A stretch of DNA of 64,000 bases, from NCBI RefSeq assembly GCF_019075875.1, contig NZ_JAHOOZ010000001.1:62001-126000 (forward strand), in the 5' to 3' direction. The position numbers and the translations under genes are program-made. This DNA is from Novosphingobium sp. G106. Lineage in GTDB: Bacteria > Pseudomonadota > Alphaproteobacteria > Sphingomonadales > Sphingomonadaceae. Below, in pieces: positions 16,298 to 24,432 of the stretch (position 1 is its first letter; each line of letters opens with the position of its first letter). Under the pieces are notes generated by a model, which did not search any database, was not told the DNA's origin, and worked only from the letters and a program-made list of their open reading frames with translations.

Positions 16298-17763
16298 TGG
16301 GCACTCCAGATCAGGCTGTCGCCCGACCTCCGATTGCGACCCATCTTGCCAACCGGCTCGACGCTACCGTCGGTGAGGAAGGCGAGCGAGTTCGCATCCT
16401 CGCCCTCGACCTTAGCAATGACCCGCTCGCCGTTCGGCCCGCGCGACAGGACGACGCCTTGCCGCGGCGCTCCCTCTCGATCGTAGAGCACTGTGTAGGT
16501 CTCCACCGGGAAATCCCCCTCCACCGCATCGGTCAGCGGCGGGATCGGGCCGCGCCGGGCATCGGCGATCGCCTGCGCATCGTAATCCTGCGGAAAGACG
16601 GCGCGCGCCAACGCATCGCGCGAAAGCACGATGCAGTGATTATGCTCGCAAAATCCGCCGTTGCCGAACAGGAAGCCGGTCCGCCCTTCCACGCGCAGCT
16701 TTCGGACCATCGCCGCGATCGCATGGGTCATGTAGTTGGCCACAGGACCGCCGCCGAAAGTGAGCCGGCCATGGACGGTGGCCGGTCGCTCCGCCGGCCA
16801 GTCGAGCAAGCGCCGCGCCATCTTCGGCACGCAGGGGAAGCACGAATAGAGCTCGACATGGTCGATGTCGCCACTCGTCAGGCCGTTGCGCGACAGAGTC
16901 TCCTCGATCGCGACCTGCATGCCCATCGGCGTGGTCCATTCGGCGCGCGACATCGCTTCATGCGCCTCATGCGCCGCCGCGCCCGCGCCGATACGCACGA
17001 GCCTGTCCTCGGGCAAGCCGGCCTTCCTCGCCGCCGCCAGGCTCGTGACGAGTACCGCCGCGCCCTGGTTGACCGAAGCGTTGGCGACCATCAGCTTGGT
17101 ATAGGGAAAGGCGATCGGGCGATTGTCCGTGGTGGGCTCGATGATCTCGGCCGGCGTCTTGCGGCTGCGCAGCCATGCTCCCTCGCTGCCTTCCGCAACC
17201 TCGGACATCAGCGACCAGAGCAGCCCGGTTTCCGCCTGGCCCTCGGCGAGCGACTGCCCTTCCTCAGCACGGAAGGCGTTTTCATAGAGCGGATAGATTT
17301 CCGCTGGCTGGAGCAGGCCATAACGCCGGCGCAATTCGGAGGCGCTCTTCTGTGCGTTGGGAAACAGCGGCTTGCCGGCGCGCAGTGCGGTGCGCATCGC
17401 TTCTGCGCCGACGATGGCGCACGCGGTGACCTCGCCCGCACCGATAGCATTCGCGGCATCGTTCAACAGGCGAACCGGCGTGTCGCCCGAAGGCACTTCG
17501 GCCTGGCGGATCGCCGACAAGTCCCGCCCCATCGCGACGGCAAGTTCCCGCGGGACATCGATTTCGCTGAAGGAAAGCTGCGGCACGACGAGGATGCGCT
17601 CGCAGCGCTCCAGCCAGCCGCCGCCTGCATCGGTGTCCGCCGCCGTCAGCGCGGCCAGCATGAGCTGCAGCGAGTCACGTGCCGCCTCGTCGCAAAGGGG
17701 CCGGTCGTTGACCTCGCCGACGCCGACGATCACCGGCACGCGTGAGGCATCCTGCTGCAGCAT
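16294..17763 (-). CDS. Thiolase-superfamily protein lacking the usual catalytic cysteine
   Basis: A 489-residue protein annotated in relatives as acetyl-CoA acetyltransferase. The N-terminus (RVPVIVGVGEVNDRP) and VELYSCFPCVPKMA segment are thiolase-like. Where thiolases have the nucleophilic Cys, this protein reads SGDTPVRLLNDAANAI, with no cysteine. The GHPxGxxG histidine motif is replaced by TFGGGPVANYMTHA, and the C-terminal segment reads GNGGFCEHNHC. This is a recognised divergent branch about 490-500 residues long. It may work as a retro-aldolase-like or non-classical thiolase. GAGGG precedes the start and the downstream ATP-grasp CoA-ligase gene overlaps by four bases. Confidence 0.8.
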   Translation of the reverse strand: MLQQDASRVPVIVGVGEVNDRPLCDEAARDSLQLMLAALTAADTDAGGGWLERCERILVVPQLSFSEIDVPRELAVAMGRDLSAIRQAEVPSGDTPVRLLNDAANAIGAGEVTACAIVGAEAMRTALRAGKPLFPNAQKSASELRRRYGLLQPAEIYPLYENAFRAEEGQSLAEGQAETGLLWSLMSEVAEGSEGAWLRSRKTPAEIIEPTTDNRPIAFPYTKLMVANASVNQGAAVLVTSLAAARKAGLPEDRLVRIGAGAAAHEAHEAMSRAEWTTPMGMQVAIEETLSRNGLTSGDIDHVELYSCFPCVPKMARRLLDWPAERPATVHGRLTFGGGPVANYMTHAIAAMVRKLRVEGRTGFLFGNGGFCEHNHCIVLSRDALARAVFPQDYDAQAIADARRGPIPPLTDAVEGDFPVETYTVLYDREGAPRQGVVLSRGPNGERVIAKVEGEDANSLAFLTDGSVEPVGKMGRNRRSGDSLIWSAQ

Positions 17764-17835
17764 GTCTATTTACCCTCGCCTTGCGGTTCGACCAGACGTC
17801 CACTGTCACTGGAGCGCCCGTCCTCGATCCTCGGG

Positions 17836-18573
17836 TCAGCGCCAGGAAAAACCGCCATCGACCGGGAGTTCCGTACCGGTCGTAAAGCCGGAATCCTCCG
17901 TACTGAAAAACAGCGCCGCACGCGAAACGTCATCTGTTTCTCCCAGCCGCTTGAGTGACACGCGTTCGGTTGCACGGGCCGTGTGCTCGGGATTTTCCCA
18001 GAGGAAGCGGGTCATTTCTGTCCTGATCACGCCCGGGCAAATGCTGTTGGCGCGGATATTGGGCCCGAGATCCATGCCGAGGCATTTGGTGAACATGGCG
18101 ACGCCGGCTTTGCTCGCCGAATAGCCGCTCGTGCCGGGCATCGGCATCAGCGCGCTGACCGAGGCGATGGTGACGATCGTTGCCCGTTCAGCCTGTCGCA
18201 GGAACGGCAGCGCCGCCTTGACGACGTTGAACGGCCCGGTGAGGTTGACCGCGATCATTCGGTCCCAGCTGTCCGGATCAAGATCGTCGAACGGTGTGAT
18301 ATCGAGGATGCCCGCGGCATTGACCACCCCGTCGAGCCCCGCCAGCGCTTCGCCTGCCGCAGCTACGATCCGGCCAACCGCCGGTCGGTCGGCGACATCG
18401 CAGCCAAAGGCCTTGGCCGAGAGCTCGTCGGCGATGGCCTTAACTCCGGCTTCATCCCGGTCGAGCAGGGCCAAGTCCGCTCCCTCCCGGGAAAACAGCC
18501 TGGCAATCTCGCGGCCCATGCCGCTTGCGGCCCCGGTAATCAGGATCCTGCGACTCTCGAGCTTTCCAATCAT
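17836..18573 (-). CDS. SDR family oxidoreductase
   Basis: A 245-residue classical SDR. The cofactor motif TGAASGMG is at residues 13-20, NAAG at 85-88, and the catalytic residues are Ser138 or Ser140, Tyr151 and Lys155 (YSASK). The C-terminus TGTELPVDGGFSWR is typical. The acidic LLDRD after the second strand favours NAD(H). It overlaps the stop of the monooxygenase gene by four bases (18570-18573), so it is translationally coupled to it and may supply the ketone substrate or process its product. The thiolase-like gene follows after 72 bases. Confidence 0.92.
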   Translation of the reverse strand: MIGKLESRRILITGAASGMGREIARLFSREGADLALLDRDEAGVKAIADELSAKAFGCDVADRPAVGRIVAAAGEALAGLDGVVNAAGILDITPFDDLDPDSWDRMIAVNLTGPFNVVKAALPFLRQAERATIVTIASVSALMPMPGTSGYSASKAGVAMFTKCLGMDLGPNIRANSICPGVIRTEMTRFLWENPEHTARATERVSLKRLGETDDVSRAALFFSTEDSGFTTGTELPVDGGFSWR

Positions 18574-20267
18574 CGTACGATCTCACCCATATTCTGTTCG
18601 CCTCCGGCCGTGATCGCCGCAGGGGGGTCGGACTCAGTCTGCGGACTCATGATGAACCCGCGGTACCTGTCGCGGGCGATATCGGCGCAACGCGCGGCAT
18701 AGCTGTCGAAACCGCCCGCGTAGGCGAGGAACCGGCGCGGCTTGCCCGGCACGTTGTCGCCCATGTACCAGGAGCGTGCCAGCGGATAGAGCGTCCTTGC
18801 GCCAACCGCCTGCACTTCGTCAGACCAAGCCGCTTCGGACGGCCCGTCCGGTTCGATGGTGTCGATACCATTGTCCAGCATGTGCCCGATGCATTCCGCG
18901 ATCCAGTCGATGTGGTGCTCGATGGTTACCAGCATGTTGACCAGCACCGAAGGGCTGCCCGGACCGTTCACCGTGAACAGGTTGGGGAAACCCGCCATCA
19001 TCAACCCGAGATAGTTGGCGTGGCCGTCGCGCCAGTGTTCGCGGAGCGTCAAGCCCTTGCGGCCGACGATGTTCATCGCCAGCAGCGAACCGGTCATTGC
19101 ATCGAAGCCGGTGGCGAAGACGATCAGGTCGGCCGGATATTCACGGTCACCGATCCGTATTCCCAGCGGCGTAATCCGTTCGATGGGCTGCTCGCTGATA
19201 TCCACCAGCTCGACATTGTCGCGGTTGAAGGTCGCGAAATAATTGGTGTCCAGGCACAGGCGCTTCGCGGCGAAAGGGTAATCGCGCGGGGTGAGCAGCG
19301 CCGCCGTCTTCGGATCGCTGACAATCTCGCCAATCTTCGAAGCCACGAAATTGGCGGCTATCTTGTTCGCCGGCAATTCGGCGAGGATGTCGCGGTACAG
19401 CACCTGCATGCCGGGGCCGCCGAACGTCCAGGCGTGTTCGAAAGCTTCCGCTCGCTCGGCCTCGGATACTTCGTGAACCGATAGTCCGGTAGCAAGGCGC
19501 GACTGGGTGCCGCCTTTGGTCAGCTTGTTGCGGACCGTATGCGCGACGTAGTCCGCGCGCACCTTTGCCTCGTAGTCCGGATTGATCGGAGCGTTGCGCG
19601 CAGGCAGGGTGTAGTTGGGCGTCCGCTGGAATACCGTGAGGTGCGCTGCCTCCTGCGCAATCAAGGGGATCGACTGGATACCGGATGATCCGGTGCCGAT
19701 GACCGCGACGCGCTTGCCGGAAAGCTCGACCGGTTCCTTCGGCCAGAGCGAGGTCTGTATCCATTGCCCGGTGAAGTCCTCCAGCCCCGCGAACTCGGGC
19801 GCCTTGGGCTCGGACAAGCAGCCGCTCGCGGCAATGACGAACCGCGCCGAGACCCGGTGGCCGCGATTGGTCTCGACGATCCAGCGCCGCGCCGACTCAT
19901 CGAACCGCACCGATATGACCCGCGTGTCGAACGCGATGTCGCGGCGCAGATCGAACCGCTCGGCGACGTGTTCGATGTAGCTGAGGATTTCCGGCTGGGT
20001 CGCATAGCGTTCGCTCCAGCGCCACTCGTCGAGTAGCTCGGGCGAGAAGGAATAGCAGTAGTCGAGGCTTTCGACATCGCAGCGTGCGCCGGGATAGCCA
20101 TTCCAGAACCAGACGCCGCCAACGTCCGGGCCGGCCTCGAAGCCCATAAGCGACAGGCCGAGGCCGCGCAGCCGGTAATGGGCATAGAGCCCACTGAATC
20201 CGGCCCCGACGATAACGACATCGGTCTCGATGTCAGGCCGGGCCACTGATTGGTCTGGGTGTGCCAT
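18570..20267 (-). CDS. Baeyer-Villiger-type flavin monooxygenase with altered fingerprint
   Basis: A 565-residue FAD/NADPH monooxygenase. The FAD motif GAGFSG is at 21-26, GGVWFWNGYPGARCD at about 50-64 is the second BVMO fingerprint, and GTGSSG at 191-196 binds NADPH. The classical fingerprint FxGxxxHxxxW appears as FTGQWIQTSLW (165-175), so the central His is Gln171. Overall alignment to cyclohexanone-monooxygenase-like enzymes is otherwise normal. ATG 20267 is preferred over 20273 because AGGAA lies seven bases before it and directly abuts the other. Together with the SDR, ADH and ALDH of the same operon it fits alcohol to ketone to lactone chemistry. Ester or lactone formation is family inference. 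Confidence 0.88.
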   Translation of the reverse strand: MAHPDQSVARPDIETDVVIVGAGFSGLYAHYRLRGLGLSLMGFEAGPDVGGVWFWNGYPGARCDVESLDYCYSFSPELLDEWRWSERYATQPEILSYIEHVAERFDLRRDIAFDTRVISVRFDESARRWIVETNRGHRVSARFVIAASGCLSEPKAPEFAGLEDFTGQWIQTSLWPKEPVELSGKRVAVIGTGSSGIQSIPLIAQEAAHLTVFQRTPNYTLPARNAPINPDYEAKVRADYVAHTVRNKLTKGGTQSRLATGLSVHEVSEAERAEAFEHAWTFGGPGMQVLYRDILAELPANKIAANFVASKIGEIVSDPKTAALLTPRDYPFAAKRLCLDTNYFATFNRDNVELVDISEQPIERITPLGIRIGDREYPADLIVFATGFDAMTGSLLAMNIVGRKGLTLREHWRDGHANYLGLMMAGFPNLFTVNGPGSPSVLVNMLVTIEHHIDWIAECIGHMLDNGIDTIEPDGPSEAAWSDEVQAVGARTLYPLARSWYMGDNVPGKPRRFLAYAGGFDSYAARCADIARDRYRGFIMSPQTESDPPAAITAGGEQNMGEIVR

Positions 20268-20285
20268 GGGCATTTCCTGTCCGTA

Positions 20286-21768
20286 CTATTGCGCGGCCTT
20301 TGGCGCGGTCTCGAACACCATGGTCTTGGCTTCTAGATAGGGGTGCAGACCTTCGATTCCGCCTTCACGGCCAAGGCCCGACTGCTTGAAGCCGCCGAAG
20401 GCAATGCCGAAATCGGTCTTGAAGCCGTTATGGCCGACCGTACCCGCGCGCAGTCGGCGGCCGACCGCATAGGCACGTTCGGGATCATCAGTGAACACAC
20501 TGCTGTTCAGCCCGTAGATAGTGTCATTGGCGATCTCGATCGCCTGCTCCTCGCTAGCGGCCGGGATAACGCTTAGCACCGGTCCGAAAATCTCCTCGCG
20601 CGCGATGGTCGAGTTGTTGTTGACGTTGGCGAACACGGTCGGTTCGATGAAATAGCCGCGGTTGAGATGCGGCGGACGCCCCCCCGGTCGCGAGCCGCGC
20701 GCCTTCAGCTTGCGCCCGCGCAATTAAGCTCTCGACCCGGTCGCGCTGCCGCGCCATCGCCAGAGGCCCCATCTGGCTCCCAGGGTCGAAGGGATCGCCG
20801 ACCTTCAGGCTACCGAACGCGCTTGCAAGCGCATCGACGAACTCGTCATGGCGCTTTTCGCTGACGATGATGCGGGTGAGCGAAGAGCAGACCTGTCCGG
20901 TCATCAGCGGCGCGGTGCGTGCGATCGAGGCCGCTGCCTTGCCAACATCGTAGTCATCGAGGATCAGCGCGGGCGACTTGCCGCCCAGCTCCAGCGTGAC
21001 GCGGGCGATCCGCTCGCCGCAGATCGACGCGATCTTGCGGCCCGCCGCGGTCGACCCGGTAAAGCTCACCTTGTCGATGCCGGGATTTCGGACCAGCAGT
21101 TCGGACACCTCCCGGTCGGCAGTCAGCACGTTGACCACGCCCGCTGGCAGGCCCACTTCCTCGCAGATTTCAGCAAAGAAATAGGGCGACGCCGGCGCTT
21201 CGGGCGAGGCCTTGACGATGATCGTGCAGCCCGCAATGAGCGCAGCTGCCGCCTTGTAGGCCATCAGCGAATGCGGCGCGTTCCAGGGAATGATCGCCGC
21301 GACCACGCCGACGGGCTCGCGCACCAACAGCGCCGGCTGCCCGGTCGAAGAGGTGTGCTTCTCCTCCCAGGCGAAAGTTTCACCCAAGCCCGCGTAGTAG
21401 CGGAAGACGTCCGCGACGCCTTTGGCGGAATGGATCGACATCGAGCGTAACACGCCAGATTCGAGCGACCAGGTATCGGCGAGCGCTTCGCCGCGGAGCT
21501 CCCACGCGTCCGCGATCTTGCCAAGCCAGACACCCCGCTCCGCCGGGCACATTCGTGGCCAGGGCCCGTGATCGAAGGCGTCGCGCGCGGCCGCGACCGC
21601 ACGTTCGACATCCGCAGCTTGTGCTTCGGCAACCGTGAGGAATACCTCCTCGGTGGCGCTGTCCACCACGTCGAACGTCGATGACGACGACGGGGCAATC
21701 CATGCACCGCCTATGAACAGTGAACGGGGGTTTCGGACATGGCCCTGGCGGACGGTGGCAATCGTCAT
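20286..21768 (-). pseudogene. Aldehyde dehydrogenase with one frameshift
   Basis: An NAD(P)-dependent aldehyde dehydrogenase of about 490 residues read in two frames. The first part holds IIPWNAPHSLMAYK, the catalytic Glu in VTLELGGKSP and the nucleophile Cys in TGQVCSSLTRI. The second carries NRGYFIEPTVFANV, EEIFGPVLSV and GGFKQSGLGREGG. They join at a seven-base C run (20679-20685; G on the coding strand): one base fewer gives ATGGRPPHLNRGYF in a single frame. Everything else looks intact, so a sequencing slip or recent mutation is likely. ATG 21768 follows GGAGAG. It sits between the alcohol dehydrogenase and monooxygenase genes and would oxidise an aldehyde to the acid. Confidence 0.88.
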
Positions 21769-21828
21769 CAATACTCTCCTGCGTCTACGCGATGTGGCGC
21801 GCGGCTGATTTCCAACTGTGTGCTTGGT

Positions 21829-22914
21829 TCAATGATCGAACATGATCACGCTGCGGGCGGTCTCCCCGGCTATCAACTGCTCGTACCCCCGGTTGATGTC
21901 CTCGAGCGCAATGCGTTGAGAGATCAGCGGGTCAAGCGTCAGGCGGCCGTCCAGATAGAGCTGAGCGTAAGTCGGTATCACCCGCTGGAAGGGGATCGAG
22001 CCCATCAGCGAGCCGATCACGCGCGTCTCGCGGGTGATCATTGCCAATGCGGGGATGCTCAGCTCCGAGCCCATCTTGGGCAAACCAACCAGCACCAAGG
22101 TTCCGCGCCGGCGCAACATCAGGAACGCTTGTCGCTGGGCTGACGCGAGTCCGATCACCTCGAACGCATAGTCCGCACCGCCCCCGGTCAGCTCCAGAAC
22201 CCGCTCGACCAAGCCCTCACCGGCTTCCACCGTGTCGGTCGCCCCAAATGTGCGCGCGAGTTCCAGCTTTGCCGGGTTTAGGTCGATGGCGATGATCTGC
22301 GCCGCCCCGGCGAGCCGCGCGCCCTGAACGACATTGAGGCCGACGCCGCCGCAGCCGACCACTACGACGCGGCTTCCCGGACGGACTTGCGCGCCCTCGG
22401 TGACCGAGCCGATACCGGTAAGAACTGCGCAGCCCAGCATTGAGGCAATGTCGAGCGGCATCCCCTCGGGAAGCTTTGACACGGCGCTGTTGTGCACGAC
22501 CATTTCTTCGGCAAAAGCGCCAAGATTGCAGAACTGATGAATCACCTCGCCGTTCTGCCGGATCGGTGAACTCGGCTCCGGCTGCTGTCGGAGCGGCTTG
22601 TCGGTGCAGAGGTGATTGTGCCCGGCCTGGCAATCATCGCAATGGCCGCAGTAGATCGAGGTGCAGGTCACAACTCGGTCGCCTCGCGCCAGGCCGCGCA
22701 CATCGCTGCCGACCGCCTCGACGATGCCCGATGCCTCATGCCCGAGCACGATGGGGAACGCCGATCCCAGATCGCCGGAGATGACGTGATAGTCGCTATG
22801 GCATAGCCCGCTTGCCGCGATCCGGATGCGGACTTCCTCGGGACGGGGACCATCGAGTTCCACCGTCTCGATTGTTAGGGGCGTGCGCGCGGCGCGAAGG
22901 ATGGCAGCTTTCAT
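21829..22914 (-). CDS. Zinc-dependent alcohol dehydrogenase
   Basis: A 361-residue medium-chain dehydrogenase. Catalytic-zinc ligands are Cys38 and His59 (GHEASG), the structural-zinc cysteines are Cys89, Cys92, Cys95 and Cys103, and the cofactor motif is VVVGCGGVGLN. It resembles the class III/benzyl-alcohol-dehydrogenase group. It is the first gene of the minus-strand operon running to 14189, 60 bases before the aldehyde dehydrogenase start, so the pair would convert an alcohol to an acid. The upstream 500-base gap, shared with the divergent hydrolase operon, should hold its promoter. Confidence 0.92.
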   Translation of the reverse strand: MKAAILRAARTPLTIETVELDGPRPEEVRIRIAASGLCHSDYHVISGDLGSAFPIVLGHEASGIVEAVGSDVRGLARGDRVVTCTSIYCGHCDDCQAGHNHLCTDKPLRQQPEPSSPIRQNGEVIHQFCNLGAFAEEMVVHNSAVSKLPEGMPLDIASMLGCAVLTGIGSVTEGAQVRPGSRVVVVGCGGVGLNVVQGARLAGAAQIIAIDLNPAKLELARTFGATDTVEAGEGLVERVLELTGGGADYAFEVIGLASAQRQAFLMLRRRGTLVLVGLPKMGSELSIPALAMITRETRVIGSLMGSIPFQRVIPTYAQLYLDGRLTLDPLISQRIALEDINRGYEQLIAGETARSVIMFDH

Positions 22915-23416
22915 CGTATTTCCTCAAGATCGGCTAATTGGGCTGCGAGCGATGTCGAGGGGAGGGCGGGACCACCACGACGTCCACCATTGGCGACACA
23001 TGTCGTCCGGTGTTGCCCGTCTCGCCACGGTGTCGCGTTGCCCACTCAATCTTCTCCCAAACTGATTTTACCCGCCTTTTTTCCAGGGCCGTTCTCCGGC
23101 GGCGGCGCCGCCTTCGAACTAGGTCGATGAAACGGTCTGCCAACACCTCGATCATCATCGGATTGGCTATCCCGGGTAGCTCCATAGTGCGCCTGACGAG
23201 GCGTAAACACTCATCTCACGACTTACAAGAAATTTGCATCGAACGAAACGCATTGCGATTTTCGGAAAGGGATATATGCCACAAACCGGAAGCAGGAAAG
23301 CGATGACCTCTTCCGGAACATCCGGCCATGAGGCCAGCATTTTGCACCAGGACACATGCATTGCGCATGACGTTCTATCGGCGCCGGCAGCGGCAACCAT
23401 GACGTTTGGAGGGAAC
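22915..23416. promoter_or_regulatory. 500-base divergent intergenic region
   Basis: This separates the alcohol-dehydrogenase operon (minus) from the hydrolase operon (plus). No convincing gene is seen; an 83-codon minus-strand frame (22934-23185) has an arginine run and no family resemblance. Near 23233-23256 lie TTTGCAT and GCATTGC elements of the recurring type. A GC palindrome at 23101-23112 has no T-tract where a terminator would need it. Confidence 0.45.
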
Positions 23417-24382
23417 ATGAGCCGCCATCTGGTCGATCCCGAGCTTAGCGTCGGACTCGACGCGAACATGCCGCAACAGAAACTCGATGCCGAAACGCTG
23501 CCACAGTATCGTCAGATGTTGCTCGACATGGTCGCGGCGATCCCGAAGCCGACGTCGGAGGCCATGCTGAACGTCGGACGCGCGGATCGGCGGATCCCGG
23601 GTCCGGAGGGTGCGCCGGACGTAAATGTGCTTGTCTACACTCCCGGTGACCGCGGCGAAGACCTTCTCCCGGCGATCCTGCACATCCACGGCGGCGGTTT
23701 CGTCAGCGGCAGTGCGGCAATGAGCGATCCAAACAGCCGCTCCTATAGCGCGGAGATGAACTGCGTTGTGGTCTCGGTCGACTATAGACTGGCACCCGAG
23801 ACGCCCTTTCCCGGGCCACTGGAGGATTGCTACGCAGCCTTGCTCTGGCTTCACTCCGCAGCGCAGGAGCTGGGTATCGACCCGGAACGCATTATGGTTG
23901 CCGGCGAAAGTGCGGGCGCCGGTCTCGTCGCTGCCCTTTGCCTGGTCGCTCGTGATCGTGGACACATCCGTCCGTTCTTCCAGTATTTGGCTGAGCCAAT
24001 GCTCGACCACCGCAGCGTCAGCAGCGATCATCCGCATGTCGGCCACTTCGGCTGGACGCGGGACCATAACCGCTTCGGCTGGTCGTCGATGCTTGGCGGA
24101 ACGACGGGCGAGGAGACATCGCCCTATTGCTCGCCTGCCATGGCAGAAGACCTGTCGGGACTGCCGCCGACGTTCATTCACATCGGTGCCATCGACCTCT
24201 TCCTGGAAGAGTCGCTCGACTATGCCCGGCGACTCACGCGGGCTGGTGTCAGCGTCGAGCTGCACGTCTGGCCGGGCGCTTTCCATGCGTTTCAATCGAC
24301 TGATGCGCACGTTTCGCGCGAGGCCCGCCGAGTGGCCCGGACCGCCATTCACCGTGCGCTGCACGGGCCAACCCAAGGCTGA
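23417..24382 (+). CDS. Alpha/beta hydrolase, hormone-sensitive-lipase family
   Basis: A 321-residue carboxylesterase of the HSL (family IV) group. The oxyanion motif HGGG is at 91-94, the nucleophile Ser165 lies in GESAG, and Asp260 (GAIDLF) and His290 (GAFHAF) complete the triad. ATG 23417 is decided by the strong GGAGGG six bases upstream; a longer frame from 23234 lacks any such site. It opens the plus-strand operon that continues through the AtuA-like protein to the APH kinase. HSL enzymes cleave esters and lactones, so it is a candidate for opening products of the Baeyer-Villiger enzymes, as inference. Confidence 0.92.
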   Translation: MSRHLVDPELSVGLDANMPQQKLDAETLPQYRQMLLDMVAAIPKPTSEAMLNVGRADRRIPGPEGAPDVNVLVYTPGDRGEDLLPAILHIHGGGFVSGSAAMSDPNSRSYSAEMNCVVVSVDYRLAPETPFPGPLEDCYAALLWLHSAAQELGIDPERIMVAGESAGAGLVAALCLVARDRGHIRPFFQYLAEPMLDHRSVSSDHPHVGHFGWTRDHNRFGWSSMLGGTTGEETSPYCSPAMAEDLSGLPPTFIHIGAIDLFLEESLDYARRLTRAGVSVELHVWPGAFHAFQSTDAHVSREARRVARTAIHRALHGPTQG

Positions 24383-24432
24383 GCTGCTCGGCCCGCTCTG
24401 CGCGGGCCGGCGGATATCGAAGGTGAGATGAC

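Noticed and set aside
16297..17745. A 482-codon plus-strand open frame opposite the thiolase-like gene
   Set aside because: Antisense shadow with Arg/His-rich sequence and no domain; the minus-strand gene has clear family motifs and operon overlaps.
23101..23112. GC-rich perfect palindrome as a terminator
   Set aside because: No T-tract follows on either strand at the right distance, and it lies between divergent promoters.
22934..23185. 83-codon minus-strand frame in the divergent gap
   Set aside because: It has an arginine run from a GC repeat, no domain and no good ribosome site.
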